Both the position numbers and the translations under genes were made by a program. This document shows, in pieces, positions 43,042 to 53,999 of a stretch of DNA of 64,000 bases (position 1 is its first letter; every line of letters starts with the position of its first letter). The notes beneath the pieces are model-generated. The model was not told where the DNA came from, did not search any database, and saw only the letters and a program-made list of their open reading frames with translations. Origin of the DNA: Molanna angustata (lineage: Eukaryota; Arthropoda; Insecta; Trichoptera; Molannidae); the NCBI GenBank assembly GCA_963576475.1, contig OY754982.1, positions 4,987,201 through 5,051,200 on the forward strand. Reading direction: 5' to 3'.

Positions 43042-43191
43042 ATGGAGCAATTCCTCGGAGATCGCGATGAGAAAAAGCAGTTTAGTGAATTTGCATGGAA
43101 ACACGACAAGAATCCAATTTACTGGGTCAAAGATGGAAATGTCAATGAATGCAGATTGGAGATCGAAGTAAGTTTCCTAGTGGAATGCTAA
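43042..43191 (+). pseudogene. Possible coding relic, first segment (49 codons)
   Basis: The frame starts MEQFLGDRDEKKQFSEFAWK, continues HDKNPIYWVKDGNVNECRLE and ends at TAA after VSFLVEC. Its composition (D, E, K, W, balanced codons) is unlike the phenylalanine/isoleucine-rich chance frames nearby. GTAAGT at 43168-43173 could be a splice donor. The next ORF (43149-43310), two bases out of phase, continues in a similar style, so a single indel may have broken one protein. I do not recognise a family. It may be a host exon, a retrogene piece or part of an unrecognised transposon. Confidence 0.35.
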
Positions 43192-43310
43192 TAGAAGGAG
43201 AGTTGGGAGACAGGAGAGAAGCATTAATGGAAGTCGATCAATGGGATAGAAACGGGAACCGCAAGGAAGTCGCCAGATTCTCCATCAGAAATCCAAAGGA
43301 GACTTATTAG
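43149..43310 (+). pseudogene. Possible coding relic, second segment (53 codons)
   Basis: ATG at 43149, then QIGDRSKFPSGMLIEGELGD, RREALMEVDQWDRNGNRKEV, ARFSIRNPKETY and a stop at 43308. Hydrophilic and well mixed, again unlike chance AT-rich frames. It overlaps the end of the previous segment in another phase. If GTAAGT at 43168 is a real donor, this downstream part would be intronic, which fits poorly with its coding look; an indel is the simpler explanation. Confidence 0.35.
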
Positions 43311-43632
43311 AGATTCCAGGTGTACAAGCGTCTTCTTGCATTAATCGGAATGTGCATCTTGTATTGAATATTATTACATATGTTCATTTAAACAATATTC
43401 AATTACATATACAAACTAAATACAAACTTATATACAAACTAAAAAAATATGAGCTAGCAAATTTTAATTTTATTCCGTAAACTCTGAAATTCCGTATACT
43501 GGAAGATAAATTAATGTTATTTTAATATTTAAGTTTTGATTCAGATAATATTTAGATAAAATATAGATATTGGATCCACTTAGATTTTTTTATATATTAG
43601 GTACGATTTTAATCAACAATAATATATCATAG
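43311..43632. other. No feature recognised
   Basis: AT-rich; short direct repeat ACAAACT-ATACAAACT near 43410-43440. Confidence 0.4.
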
Positions 43633-44032
43633 TTGATTGAATTTTTTAACAGATTTTTAATTATCTCAATAGAGACGAAGTTGGAATGTTAACTGTAGGA
43701 GAACCGGGAAATCAAGGCACCTACAGGACTAACGACCTGTCATCGGCTGGTTTACGTGATCACTTTATGCGCTTGAGCAACGTTTACCAATTATGCCTTT
43801 TTAAATGAGATCCCTATCAATTCAATTTTTGAAAGTTCTGTATATTGCAACTCTGAAATTATGAACAACATTCTTATTATTTGATTTCCCGGTTCTCCTA
43901 CAGTTAATATTCCAACTTCGTCTCTATTGAAATAATTAAAAATCTGTTAAAAAATATCTTTGACTCCCGACAGGGAAAAAAATCCAATGTTTGCGCATAT
44001 GCAATAATAAAAAAAATATTTGATTGAATTTT
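43633..44032 (+). mobile_element. Fold-back family FB-A, complete short copy with target duplications
   Basis: The element at 43646-44019 (374 bp) is flanked by TTGATTGAATTTT at 43633-43645 and 44020-44032. Left arm: TTAACAGATTTTTAATTATC, TCAATAGAGACGAAGTTGGA, GGAGAACCGGGAAATCAAGG. Right arm: GATTTCCCGGTTCTCCTACA, CCAACTTCGTCTCTATTGAA, AATCTGTTAAAAAAT. The right end then continues with GACTCCCGACAGGGAAAAAA and finishes in CAATAATAAAAAAAATATT, an A-rich 3' end. The 13-bp duplication and A-rich end suggest retroposition. Confidence 0.82.
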
Positions 44033-44807
44033 ATTTACCATATGGATAAAATCAATAAGATTATAAAAATCCATAGATTATTCAGCAAATCATATAAAAT
44101 ATTATGCGAATACATTTAAAACAAAAATACTACCATTAAAAATCCGCAGTAAATGAAATTAAAGGTAATTTTAAAGTCTAGACGAAATTCTAGAAAATTA
44201 GGACTTTAGCTTTAGGATAAAATTTAGTATTTGATATAATATATTGAACTAGATTTATTTCAGGAAATTTAAATACGTATTTTAATTAATTATATTTAGA
44301 ATATCTACGAATAATAAAATTATAATTAAAATTCTATTGGGCTTTATATTTTGATACCTATTATAAAATTAAAATAATTAGTGGGCAAGCATACATACCT
44401 ACATATATTTATATCTATTGCAGCGTGAGAAAAGAATAAAGTGAAAAAGAGAAAGATATGATATTCATTTAGATAGACAAGGACAACAATATAAACAGAG
44501 CAGAAGACCCACATGGTGTAATCATGTCACGCTCTTCACTACTAATTACCTCTTAACCCTTTGGAGACTGAAGCCATTTCAAAGAAATTAATTATAATTA
44601 TATGTACTTAGGTAATAAATTATGGTTATTTTGCCGAAATCTTACATAATATTACTCACTAATTATACGTATTTATAGTATCTTTGTTTCTATGGCAACC
44701 CAATAAGGTGACGTAGTGTAAGAGCCCGCATCTGTCAGACTTAAATTATTTTGTATAGTGGCACATACAAAATGCATTTATACCTACTTACATAAGTCAT
44801 AGTATTA
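44033..44807. other. No feature recognised
   Basis: AT-rich; no gene or repeat recognised. Confidence 0.4.
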
Positions 44808-45187
44808 AGGCTGATTTTTTTATGTTAAAGGATACCACAGCAGGAAACAACTATTGGATAGTAGTTATGAATCCTGAGTAGTGGTGGCTTTCGGAGATAA
44901 CAAGCTTCAAAGTGTTGATTCACGTCTTCCGTTTACAAACACTTTGGTTGGTGGAAACCCTTCGACAAACACCTTTAAAGATACATAAAAATTTATAAAA
45001 CTCAAATATAAAAAAAATATCACACTTTATAGGTACCATAATATGAACTATAGTATAACTAAGAGTTAAAATTGCAATTTTCAACCGTAATTAACACTTT
45101 GAAGGCTGTTATCTGCAAAATCCACCACTACTCAGGGTTCATATTAATTATCCAAACCGGCATCCTTTTACATAAAAAAATCAGCCT
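44808..45187. mobile_element. 380-bp MITE with TTA target duplication
   Basis: Ends AGGCTGATTTTTTTATGTTA at the left and the complement of AGGCTGATTTTTTTATGTAA at the right, each flanked by TTA (44805-44807, 45188-45190). Subterminal GAATCCTGAGTAGTGGTGG and its near complement CCACCACTACTCAGGGTTC extend the inverted repeats to about 115 bp. TTA duplications fit the PIF/Harbinger group, but without a transposase the assignment is inferred. Confidence 0.8.
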
Positions 45188-45190
45188 TTA

Positions 45191-45414
45191 TAATATGCCG
45201 TAAATTTACCGGTCTAACAATATAAAACAAATATTTATGTACATAAAAATTAGATGTAGTAATTAAATTATTTCATATTTCACAATCATAACTAGTATTT
45301 ATTTCATACCCTAAACTACTATGTACGAGTACCTATTTAATGATGTGTTCTGATTATGCAATTTTTAAACCAGTTTTTTATTATTTTTTTAAACGAGTAT
45401 CATGAGTAGAGTGA
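45191..45414. other. No feature recognised
   Basis: AT-rich spacer. Confidence 0.4.
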
Positions 45415-45525
45415 AATATAAGCAGAGTGAACAACAGAATAATGTTGACGGGGCGAGGAAAATGTGGCTTTCGAGTCTCACTGCCTACACCGTGTGGGTC
45501 ATGGCGTGATGGTATGTATGAATGG
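45415..45525 (+). repeat. LINE family T 3' terminus
   Basis: GAACAACAGAATAATGTTGA, CGGGGCGAGGAAAATG, CACTGCCTACACCGTGTGGG and GTCATGGCGTGATGGTATGT are the complement of 32363-32475, here in plus orientation. Confidence 0.7.
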
Positions 45526-45632
45526 AATGCATTTTTTAAAAGAATGAATATGTCTTTGTAACAATTACATATACATCCTCTTACATTCCATAAATTAAGC
45601 ATAAATGCTTGTGTTATAGGTGAGCGAAATCG

Positions 45633-45688
45633 GTCGTGGTAGGATTCGAAGTAGGATTAGTAGGATTCGCTAACCGCTCTGCCACAAC
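45633..45688 (-). tRNA. tRNA-like pseudogene or SINE head, 56 nt
   Basis: On the minus strand GTTGTGG and CCACGAC form a seven-pair acceptor stem (one G-T). GGCAGAGCGGTTAGCG resembles an A box and TTCGAATCCTACC a B box/T arm, similar in style to tRNA-Ser. At 56 nt the anticodon arm is largely missing and contains a duplicated TAGGATT, so this is not a working tRNA. Confidence 0.5.
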
Positions 45689-45699
45689 CCATCTAAATT

Positions 45700-46506
45700 T
45701 ATGAGATATTTGTCTTCTTCAGAAAAATTACGAAATATTTGTTGCTCCTAAATACGTTTACTTTTATATACCTATTTTTTACTTAAATCATAGAGCAAAC
45801 ATAATTCATCTTGAAAGTGGAATATTCCATAGAAAACAAAATAATAAATAAAACCTGTCTTAAAAACCATTTCCCACAAAGTGATATCTTTATATTTTAA
45901 AGAAAAAAAAAATATGAAAAAACACAACACAACAATGTATTTTATCAAGTTTGTGTGCGACAACAATAAATATCCGTTTTTTAAAGTGTTCCATTTTCGA
46001 ATATATACGATCACTTAAAGAGATGAAAATGTATATTAGACGTAAAATAAATTTTCACAAAAGATGACAGCCGGTTAACAATGGGTTAAACTCTCTCGAA
46101 GACAGGCAAAGCGATAAGTACCTACTTACGTACGAAAAAATTACGAAAAAAAATAATAAAAAAGACGTCATAAAAACGGGTGACGAAAATATACAACATT
46201 CCGTCCTACGCATCTGTAATGTTGTGGCTTTGAACCACGATCTTTTGTAAAAAGGAACCCAGCATTTATACGAATGATAATACAAAAATTATACGTCAAC
46301 TATATCCATTTTTAAGGAAGCCGTCACATATGGATACGAGTGATGAGATAATATGCGGTATTTTTTTACGCTCGGTCGATGATCTTCATCGGATATATCT
46401 AAAAGTTTTTTTTATAACGCACGTGTAATATTAGGAATCTAGATGCTATATTATATTATTTTTTTCCTCCTTGGATTCATGACTGAGGAAGGCGGCTTCA
46501 TTCAAT
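45700..46506. other. No feature recognised
   Basis: AT-rich; minus-strand frames 45772-46014 and 46055-46285 are hydrophobic chance frames from T-rich DNA. Confidence 0.4.
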
Positions 46507-47046
<540 letters not shown>

Positions 47047-47159
47047 AAATGGTCCGTTTTCATGCAAAACGGTCTTGGGCAGATCGAAGAGCCTCGGAGA
47101 TTGAAGATCTTGTAGCGGGTTTCACAAGATAATAAGCCGTTCATAATGACCGCTCGAAA

Positions 47160-48062
47160 GATAATAATAATAAATAATAATAAATTTGGATAATTTATAT
47201 AGCGCCGTTTTTGTGAATATCTCACCTCAAGGGCGCTGAAAAAATGATTACGTTGTATCATTTCGGCTCTGGTAAGATTTGCGAAAAAGGTGCGTTTTGA
47301 GTTTTTTTCTGAACGAAGATATATTTTCGGTTTGTCTGAGGGTGTGTGGGAGCTTATTCCATGCATTTGGTCCTGCCACAGCAAATGCACGATCACCGAA
47401 ATTAGTTGTGTGCACCCTGTTTATTTCAACTAATTTCCCAACCATGGATGAAGAGGCAGAACGAAGTGATGATTGTCTGTCATTTATTGAAAGCGGAATG
47501 CACAGTTCGGAGAGGTAAGTAGGAGCCATACCACGAAGTGCTTTAAAGATTATGAGACAAAGCTTATATTCAATTCTTTCGGGGACTTTAAGCCAATGTA
47601 GATTGCGAAGATGGTGAGAGATGTGAGAAAATTTGGAGGCTCCAGTGATGAATCTGGCTGCAGCATTGAAAACTGACTGAATTTTATTAATTTCTTTCTT
47701 TGGTAAATTCGCATATACCTATACCGTTACAATAATCCAAACGGGAGACAACAAAGGCGCTTACCAAAGATTTCATGGCTTCAATTGGGATACTCCTTCG
47801 GATTGACTTTAAACGTCTAAGTTGAAAGAAAGCAGAAGAAGTAACTGTGTTAATTTGGTTTGAAAAGCTTAGATTTGAATCTATTTTGACTCCAAGAAGT
47901 TTAACACAGGATTTAGGAAGAATATCTGAATTTTCGAAAGTTAGTGGGGAAGTGTCTAATAAATGGCTTCGTTTGCGTGTTGCTGTCCAGAGTAGTTCTG
48001 TCTTTGTTATGTTTAGCTTAAGTTTGTTTGCTGACATCCAAACACCGATACTCTGTGGCGTT
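47160..48062 (-). mobile_element. LINE family D, RT C-terminal half, two frames
   Basis: Minus-strand frame 48037-47687: MSANKLKLNITKTELLWTAT, LLGVKIDSNLSFSNQI, VVSRLDYCNG. After a shift near 47705 the next frame gives NKIQSVFNAAARFITGASKF, then 47529-47248: MAPTYLSELCIPLSINDRQS, FAVAGPNAWNKLPHTLRQTE. This matches CR1/L2/Daphne-type RT C-termini. GGTATAGGTATA at the break suggests a 4-bp duplication. The 3' end has AGCGCC (47201) pairing with GGCGCT (47232) and a (TTA)n tail. 5'-truncated at about 48060. Confidence 0.85.
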
Positions 48063-48371
48063 CATATTGAACGTCGAGTGTACGCTCCAAACGCTCTGTA
48101 AAATTGTAGGGTGAAAAACGGTCCGACAGTTATAATATCTGTTGACTTTTATTTCATCTGTGAAATGATTGACAGTTGACATTATGTATGATGACTAAAT
48201 GCATTCACAAAGAGGTTAAATTTTTAAAAATATCATTCAAAAATTTCCAATAAAAGGTCAGAGAGCATTATTTCCTTCTCTGCTCAATTGTTGTTTGTTT
48301 TTTTTTATTTATTTGAAAAAATGGGTAGTAATAATATTTTTTTAAACAAATATAATAAATAAAAATAACAA
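48063..48371. other. No feature recognised
   Basis: AT-rich flank of the LINE and repeat K. Confidence 0.4.
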
Positions 48372-48527
48372 CTTAAGTAATTGTAACTTAATCAGCCCAC
48401 CTTTGATTTCATTTTGCATGTAGGTACTCACTGCTGGTAACAAAACAATTAATTATTCCTGTCTAACGTGGCTCCTGAAAAGGGTCCTGGATATACAGAA
48501 TATGTTCACGGACCTGATCTTGTGTCT
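48372..48527. repeat. Repeat K, copy 1
   Basis: AGTAATTGTAACTTAATCAG, CTGGTAACAAAACAATTAAT, GTGGCTCCTGAAAAGGGTCC and CACGGACCTGATCTTG recur at 53306-53460 in the same orientation. No coding potential. Confidence 0.75.
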
Positions 48528-48950
48528 TTATAGGTTATATTTTCATAGAAAGACACATGCGCTATGACATTTGACATTTAAAACGCTCGATGCTGCATTC
48601 AGACTAAAACTTCGCTCGAAAGCGTTCAGTGAGATTGGTGTGAAAAACGCCATAATCTGCAACTCCAGGTACATCCGACACCCGACGTCGAGTGTTGTTT
48701 GTGAACACAGCCTTCAATCCTCAGAGTTAACTTTTTCTTAACTATGGTTTTTACTTAGTTAAACTACAAATGAGCTGTCTCTAAGTGGCCGCATCTTCCT
48801 CGCTTGTCATCCGTCATGAGAAAAAAACATTGGCTTCGAAAACGGTCGTATAAAATGGCTCAGTTATGGTTTATACAAAGTGAATCAATAAGATCGGCAA
48901 GACGTTTTTTAGTTGACGTTAAAAAACTGCAAATATTATTAAAAAAATAG
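48528..48950. other. No gene; moderate GC
   Basis: CGACACCCGACGTCGAGTGT at about 48677-48696 partly repeats the CGTCGAGTGTACG near 48072. No family recognised. Confidence 0.35.
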
Positions 48951-48954
48951 ATAG

Positions 48955-49030
48955 AGCCTGGAAAAAATATTGTCACAGGAACAAGCGTTCCAGGTAAAAG
49001 AAGTAAAGAGGCAGATCTCTTGATGACGGA
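48955..49030 (+). mobile_element. LINE family Y fragment
   Basis: CCTGGAAAAAATATTGTCAC, GTTCCAGGTAAAAGAAG and GAGGCAGATCTCTTG align with 37139-37199 of the better copy. Confidence 0.6.
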
Positions 49031-49215
49031 GCCAAGTCTTTATGGACTTAGAAGCGGGGGGGGGGGGTCGCCGGGGCCACGTACCCATGCGGAGCAGCCG
49101 CAAAAACACAAGTGAACTTGTAACGGACTGGAAGTCCGCACCTTGTGGAGTCCACTGGACATTGATGTCCACCAGGTGTTGAGGAAAAGTGTTGTCGACA
49201 AACACTGCACCGAAT
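49031..49215. other. GC-rich patch with a G run
   Basis: A run of ten or more G at about 49056-49067, then GTCGCCGGGGCCACGTACCC and GGAGTCCACTGGACATTGAT. Much richer in GC than its surroundings. The minus-strand frame across it (49205-48939) has no motif. It may be a mobile-element 5' part I do not recognise. Confidence 0.35.
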
Positions 49216-50035
49216 ATATATTTTTAAGTACCTACCTTAAATGTTTCGAAGATGAAGAATTCACCAACAAACGGTGAATTCTTTAAAATAAAAATTCGAA
49301 AAATTTATTTCATCTACCTATTTGCCATACTAATTACAGACATCACTCGACTATTTACAGAATTCAACGTGACAATAATCTAAAATTTAAACACGCTGAC
49401 ATTTTCCATGACTCCATAGAAACTTACCGTAAACAAATAAAGATATTTTTCAACCCAGTTCCCTAATTCCTTCAAACAAGCTCTATCCTTCACTCCAATA
49501 ATCCCTCCTTTTCCCCATTTTATTTTCATTATGTATTGTATTTTTTTTATTATCAATTGTTTTTTTTTCTTCTCTTATAATTGTTATTCTTTTACCTGCT
49601 GCTCAGCATACTAGTTATTTGTAATTCATTAATTTAAATAGAAGAAAACAATATTGGCTTGTAATAATTTTAAAAGCACCAAATGTAACGAAACAATTAT
49701 CAAAGCTGTAGTTTTCTGAAATAAAATAAATAAATAAATAAAATAAGTTTTTAATCCGTCTCACACAACCTCATCTTTAAAACGACAACAAACGAATTTC
49801 CTGAATTTTTTTCTCTCGAGTAGTCTTTATATATCATCGAGGAGTATAATGTTGTGTAGCTGTACCATCACGTATCTCTTTATACCATAGCCCAGCATCC
49901 TAAACAAACAATTTGAACAAATAATGTGTGAAAGATCCCGGTAAATGCGATTAGTGAAATAAATATATTATGGAAAACGGCTCTGTTTAAAACGTTACCT
50001 CTCCATACGGGCACGAGATGTAAATACTTTACTAA
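49216..50035. other. AT-rich; possible LINE 3' end
   Basis: CTGAAATAAAATAAATAAAT at 49717-49736 looks like a polyadenylated LINE end on the plus strand. The T-rich and A-rich sequence at 49340-49715 may be its 3' UTR, but no coding motif is convincing. Confidence 0.35.
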
Positions 50036-50058
50036 AAGACAGACAGACAGACAGACAG
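50036..50058. repeat. (ACAG)n microsatellite
   Basis: About five to six ACAG units in a row. Confidence 0.9.
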
Positions 50059-50514
50059 GTAAAAAAAGGATAATAAATATAAACAGACCTACGCGATAAA
50101 ATTTGAAAATAATTAAAAAATATGAAAAAAAAAGTGAGCTGTGGCCAACGTTAACTCCTCACTACCAAGTCAATCAAAAAAGCATTCAAATTTTGTATGG
50201 TAAATTTTACAAAATGAGTTTGCTAATTTTTTTTTGTTTTGATTATTTTATTTTGAACACTTGGTAATTCTTCAATGCCAATTTATGAAAGTGATGTGCC
50301 TTTTAAAAATTTGAACAAAATATCCAATTTTAAGTTTCCTGGGCTTGAGGTCACATTGAAATATTTGACACTTAAAAATATATATCCTTCAAAATCTAAT
50401 GAGGTCTAAGCGAATATTAGATATATAAATTTGAAAAGAATCTAATGAGTACTTAGTCTATAATCGATAAAGTAGAATAAACACGCCGTACATAGTACAT
50501 AGCACATAGTACAC
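50059..50514. other. No gene; one shared motif
   Basis: GTGAGCTGTGGCCAACGTTA at about 50133-50152 is the third copy of the motif seen at 12602 and 31960. Otherwise AT-rich. Confidence 0.4.
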
Positions 50515-50640
50515 AGCACACACTCACAGACGTATGTGTCGTGTGTCATTTTATAAAGTAATGTACACCCGCACACCTATCCTTGGATAACCCACATTGG
50601 GGAAACGCTGTGGTGATATGAATGAATAATCAAAAATAGT
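50515..50640 (+). repeat. Repeat family G, 3' half
   Basis: TATGTGTCGTGTGTCATTTT, ACCCGCACACCTATCCTTGG, ATAACCCACATTGGGG and GATATGAATGAAT follow the family G order. Confidence 0.7.
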
Positions 50641-51203
50641 TTCCATTTACTAATTTAAGTCGTGATTTATGCGACATATTTGTTCAAACTTCCCGTCATA
50701 CACTCGTCACGTGTGTGATGATAGTTTTGTGAGAAAGTTTATTCTTCTGTTTAGACAGTCTGGTGCACAGTTTCCAGATGTTGCACCGAGGAAGCTGGAA
50801 ATGTCCAAGCCCAGTGCATTAGTTGGATTCAGTTGTCCCAGCCGTCCCGGAGATAAAGTCTAAACTCGGGTGTGTATCAACAGAGGGTGTCAAAACTCTC
50901 AACAAGAAGTGCAGAAGGGGTCGGTGAGTTATGATACAGGCAGGATTGTTTATGGCACGAGTAACAACATCCGTAAACTTGGTGAACTTTCAACTCCATG
51001 TTTTGTCCTTCGTTCTTCAAAGGGGTATAAAAGAAAAATGTTACAGGTGTAAACGCGTACTTCAATGCAACGAAAATTTGCTAATCTGGCAGTGAATTCA
51101 TACGGAATATCGAGCTGTAACATCTTCAAATCTTTCTATGCCAGTAGCAATCCATTAATTCTTTCTATGTGACCGACTAATATAATTATGATATAATTAG
51201 AGT
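50641..51203. other. No feature recognised
   Basis: Moderate-GC segment at 50690-51060 with two short plus-strand frames (50669-50863, 50870-51052). No motif recognised in either. Confidence 0.35.
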
Positions 51204-51836
51204 TACTGCTGCCAACGTACCTATTTTTTCAATTTGAATTTGCATCACTACTACTAAACAAATCATTTTGAAAAAATAACCTAGTTAATTTGGATATTAA
51301 TAAAGAAAAATATAACTTAACGTTTTAATTACGTTCTGTATATATTCTTGTAGGAAAATAATAAGCATACCCCGATTTTTGACATTTATCTTAAATTTCT
51401 AAAAAACTATAAGGTAGGTATAGAGCATTATATTTTTTTATAAATTAAAGAAGATCAAAATATTATGAAAAATACGATGTAACGTTGCATTAATGCATCA
51501 GGTTAAGTTAATAAACCAAAAAAACTTTTATTTCGCAATGGCGCTGAATTGAAAATAAATGTTTTTAGGTAGGTATATTTACTAAACCTGAAGCATTAAT
51601 GCAACGTCACATAATATTTTTCTATATATTTTTGTCTCCTTTAATTAAAAAAAAAATGTTGAACTACAATATAAGATAAACGTTGAAAATCTTATACAGA
51701 ACATTATCAAAAAGTAAAGATATATTTTATTTATTAATACCCAAACTATCTAAATTATTTTCTTCAAAACGATTTGATAAGAAATAATGATGGTAGGTAC
51801 TTATATCAAATTGAAAAATAGGTACGTTTGCAGCGG
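51204..51836. mobile_element. Large diverged fold-back element, about 630 bp
   Basis: Outer ends CTGCTGCCAACGTACCTATT and the complement GCTGCAAACGTACCTATTTT. Inside, CAAATCATTTTGAAAAAATA pairs with the complement of 51740-51780, and CGTTGCATTAATGCATCAGG (about 51483) with CCTGAAGCATTAATGCAACG (about 51587). The two roughly 300-bp arms align over most of their length at moderate identity. No target duplication found. Confidence 0.7.
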
Positions 51837-52914
51837 TCCCCCCTCCCCTACGATATCCTTGAAATTGGCAATGCACGTTTTGTGCAAAATGCTGTTGACT
51901 TTATAAATAAATTATATTACATGATTGTTAACGTCTATTGGGAAATTGGTTTATAAACATAAACAGATTATTTTTGTTTTATCTAACAATTGTATATTAA
52001 CAAATATTTTTTGTTTCAGTGAAAAAATGACAATCCATCAAAATCCTATTATCTGTACCAACCCCATTTCCTTATCATTGCGCTTCACGTACCTACAATA
52101 TATGCGTGGATTCATACATAATACTCTCCTTCCCTTTAAATTTTCAAAACGACATTTTCATCACAGCATATCATATAATTCTAATTGTACCGGTTTTGGC
52201 GCTGTACAAGCATAAAACATCGGTTGAAATAATATGAATTTAATACCGGTATTACGCAATTAGAATATTACTAATCCTCGCAAAGCCCCAGACCCCCAAT
52301 GCCACTGCAAAGAAGAGAGAGGGATTATGGTCCGTGGAAAGATCTCTTTACCTCCTCCCTTTACTGCACTCCTGGTACTTGTTCGCTGCGAAACTCTCAA
52401 CTAGGGGAGCACGAAGGCACATATTTCAAACGGTTATTGCTTCTTCCTGCACTCATTCACTGCACCGCGACAGTTCCGCCTTACTACTTCCTGGTTCCGG
52501 TGTGTAGTTCTGCGCCATCAGCATTAATCGAATGATATGGCGCTATGTTCTGATATCCTGATACATAGACGGAGGACTCATGCGGCTTTTATTGGCACGT
52601 CTCGCGAATTCGGATGTCGTTTGATAAATTTATGACGTCTCTGTGTAGTGTGTATGTCAAAAGCGTGGCGATGCAGTGCAGAAGTTGAAATGATGAATAT
52701 TGATATCGAAACGAATTACAATTGATATCGAAACGAATATTGGATTTATGATATATTTACTACATAACTTTTCAATTTAAGTTATAAAAACTTACAATTA
52801 GATTTGTCTCAAAGTACAGACAAAACTAAAATAAGGAGAGCCGACCCCAAAATGTTTTTTTTTTAATTTACATATTTAAAAAAATAGACAACTTACAAAA
52901 TCATGAGAAGAGAT
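51837..52914. other. No gene recognised; GC-richer patch
   Basis: 52260-52560 is near 50% GC and holds a 78-codon plus-strand frame (52299-52535) with no known motif. GATATCGAAACGAAT is tandemly duplicated near 52704-52740. Confidence 0.35.
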
Positions 52915-53208
52915 AAAATACGAAATGAATATTTAAGAGGTAGCCTGGGTGTACACGATGTATCCGATAAGCTGATGAAGAAGGGCTGATGTGGTTCGGG
53001 CATATCCTTAGAAAACCGCTAGAATATATAGGAAACACTGCACTGGACCATCGAGTGTCTGGCAAAAGATCCAGAGGACGTCCCAAAAAACGATGGAATG
53101 GCCTGGTGGCTGAGGGACATGCAGGAATGTGATGTATCTGAGGACGATGCTCAGGATAGGGCGAAGTGGAGGAGAGCGGACCCCATCACCATGTGGGATA
53201 CAAGCTAA
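52915..53208 (+). mobile_element. LINE family O, ORF2 C-terminal relic
   Basis: RGSLGVHDVSDKLMKKG, then in other frames MWFGHILRKPLEYIGNTALD, RGRPKKRWNGLV, MQECDVSEDDAQDRAKWRRA and DPITMWDTS with a stop at 53206-53208. This fits the L.WFGH..R....Y.GN....... GRPKKRW tail of an RTE-like or related LINE. Ends directly in a GA tract. Confidence 0.72.

Positions 53209-53210
<2 letters not shown>

Positions 53211-53266
<56 letters not shown>
53211..53266. repeat. (GA)n microsatellite, about 28 units
   Basis: An uninterrupted GA run at the 3' end of the LINE O relic, probably grown from its tail. Confidence 0.97.
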
Positions 53267-53269
<3 letters not shown>

Positions 53270-53305
53270 TACAAAATAAAAGTTTAACAAAATAATAAGT
53301 AGGAA

Positions 53306-53460
53306 TACCATAAGTAATTGTAACTTAATCAGCCCACTTTTGATTTCATGTTAACAAAAACTCACTGTTGGTAACAAAACAATGAATCATTCCTGTGGCT
53401 CCTGAAAGGGTTCTGGTTCTGGTACAGAATATGTCCACGGACCTGATGTTTCCAAATTAT
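53306..53460. repeat. Repeat K, copy 2
   Basis: AAGTAATTGTAACTTAATCA, GGTAACAAAACAATGAATCA, CCTGTGGCTCCTGAAAGGGT and CCACGGACCTGATG match 48372-48527. Confidence 0.75.
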
Positions 53461-53999
53461 TACATTATGTGGTAAGGCATCGGTACAATGGCGAATTCTA
53501 AGCGGCGTTAGTGGTTTTTTTGTCTAATAAGAACGTTGAGGTGTGGAAGTAGAATGAGGAAATGAAGAATAAACGGACAAAACTAAAATTGACTTATCGT
53601 CATATATCAATTTTTATATGCCAGGGAAAAGCGGGCATCCCACTCCAGAATACAGCAACCGCAACGGCATTTTCATTAACCATCTTCAGGTCCAGAACAT
53701 TTTCATTTACATCTTTTTTCAGAGCATATTAGAAACGTTTTATAATCATATGCTATGGTCAGAATATTTTGAAGATGACATATTTGGTTACTCTATGATT
53801 TGCTAATTCCATAATATATGTGATGTATTATGGATGTCGAGTTGATTAGTTTCCCATAGACTTACAATGGCAATATTCGTGTAAAAATTCACGGAATATA
53901 AGATTTTTTTATATATTTAACACCGGTGAAATCAAAATATAATCTAATGTTTATAAATTTGCAAGAATAGTCACGTCTAGATACGAAATGCTAAAAATA
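53461..53999. other. No feature recognised
   Basis: AT-rich; nothing recognised. Confidence 0.4.
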
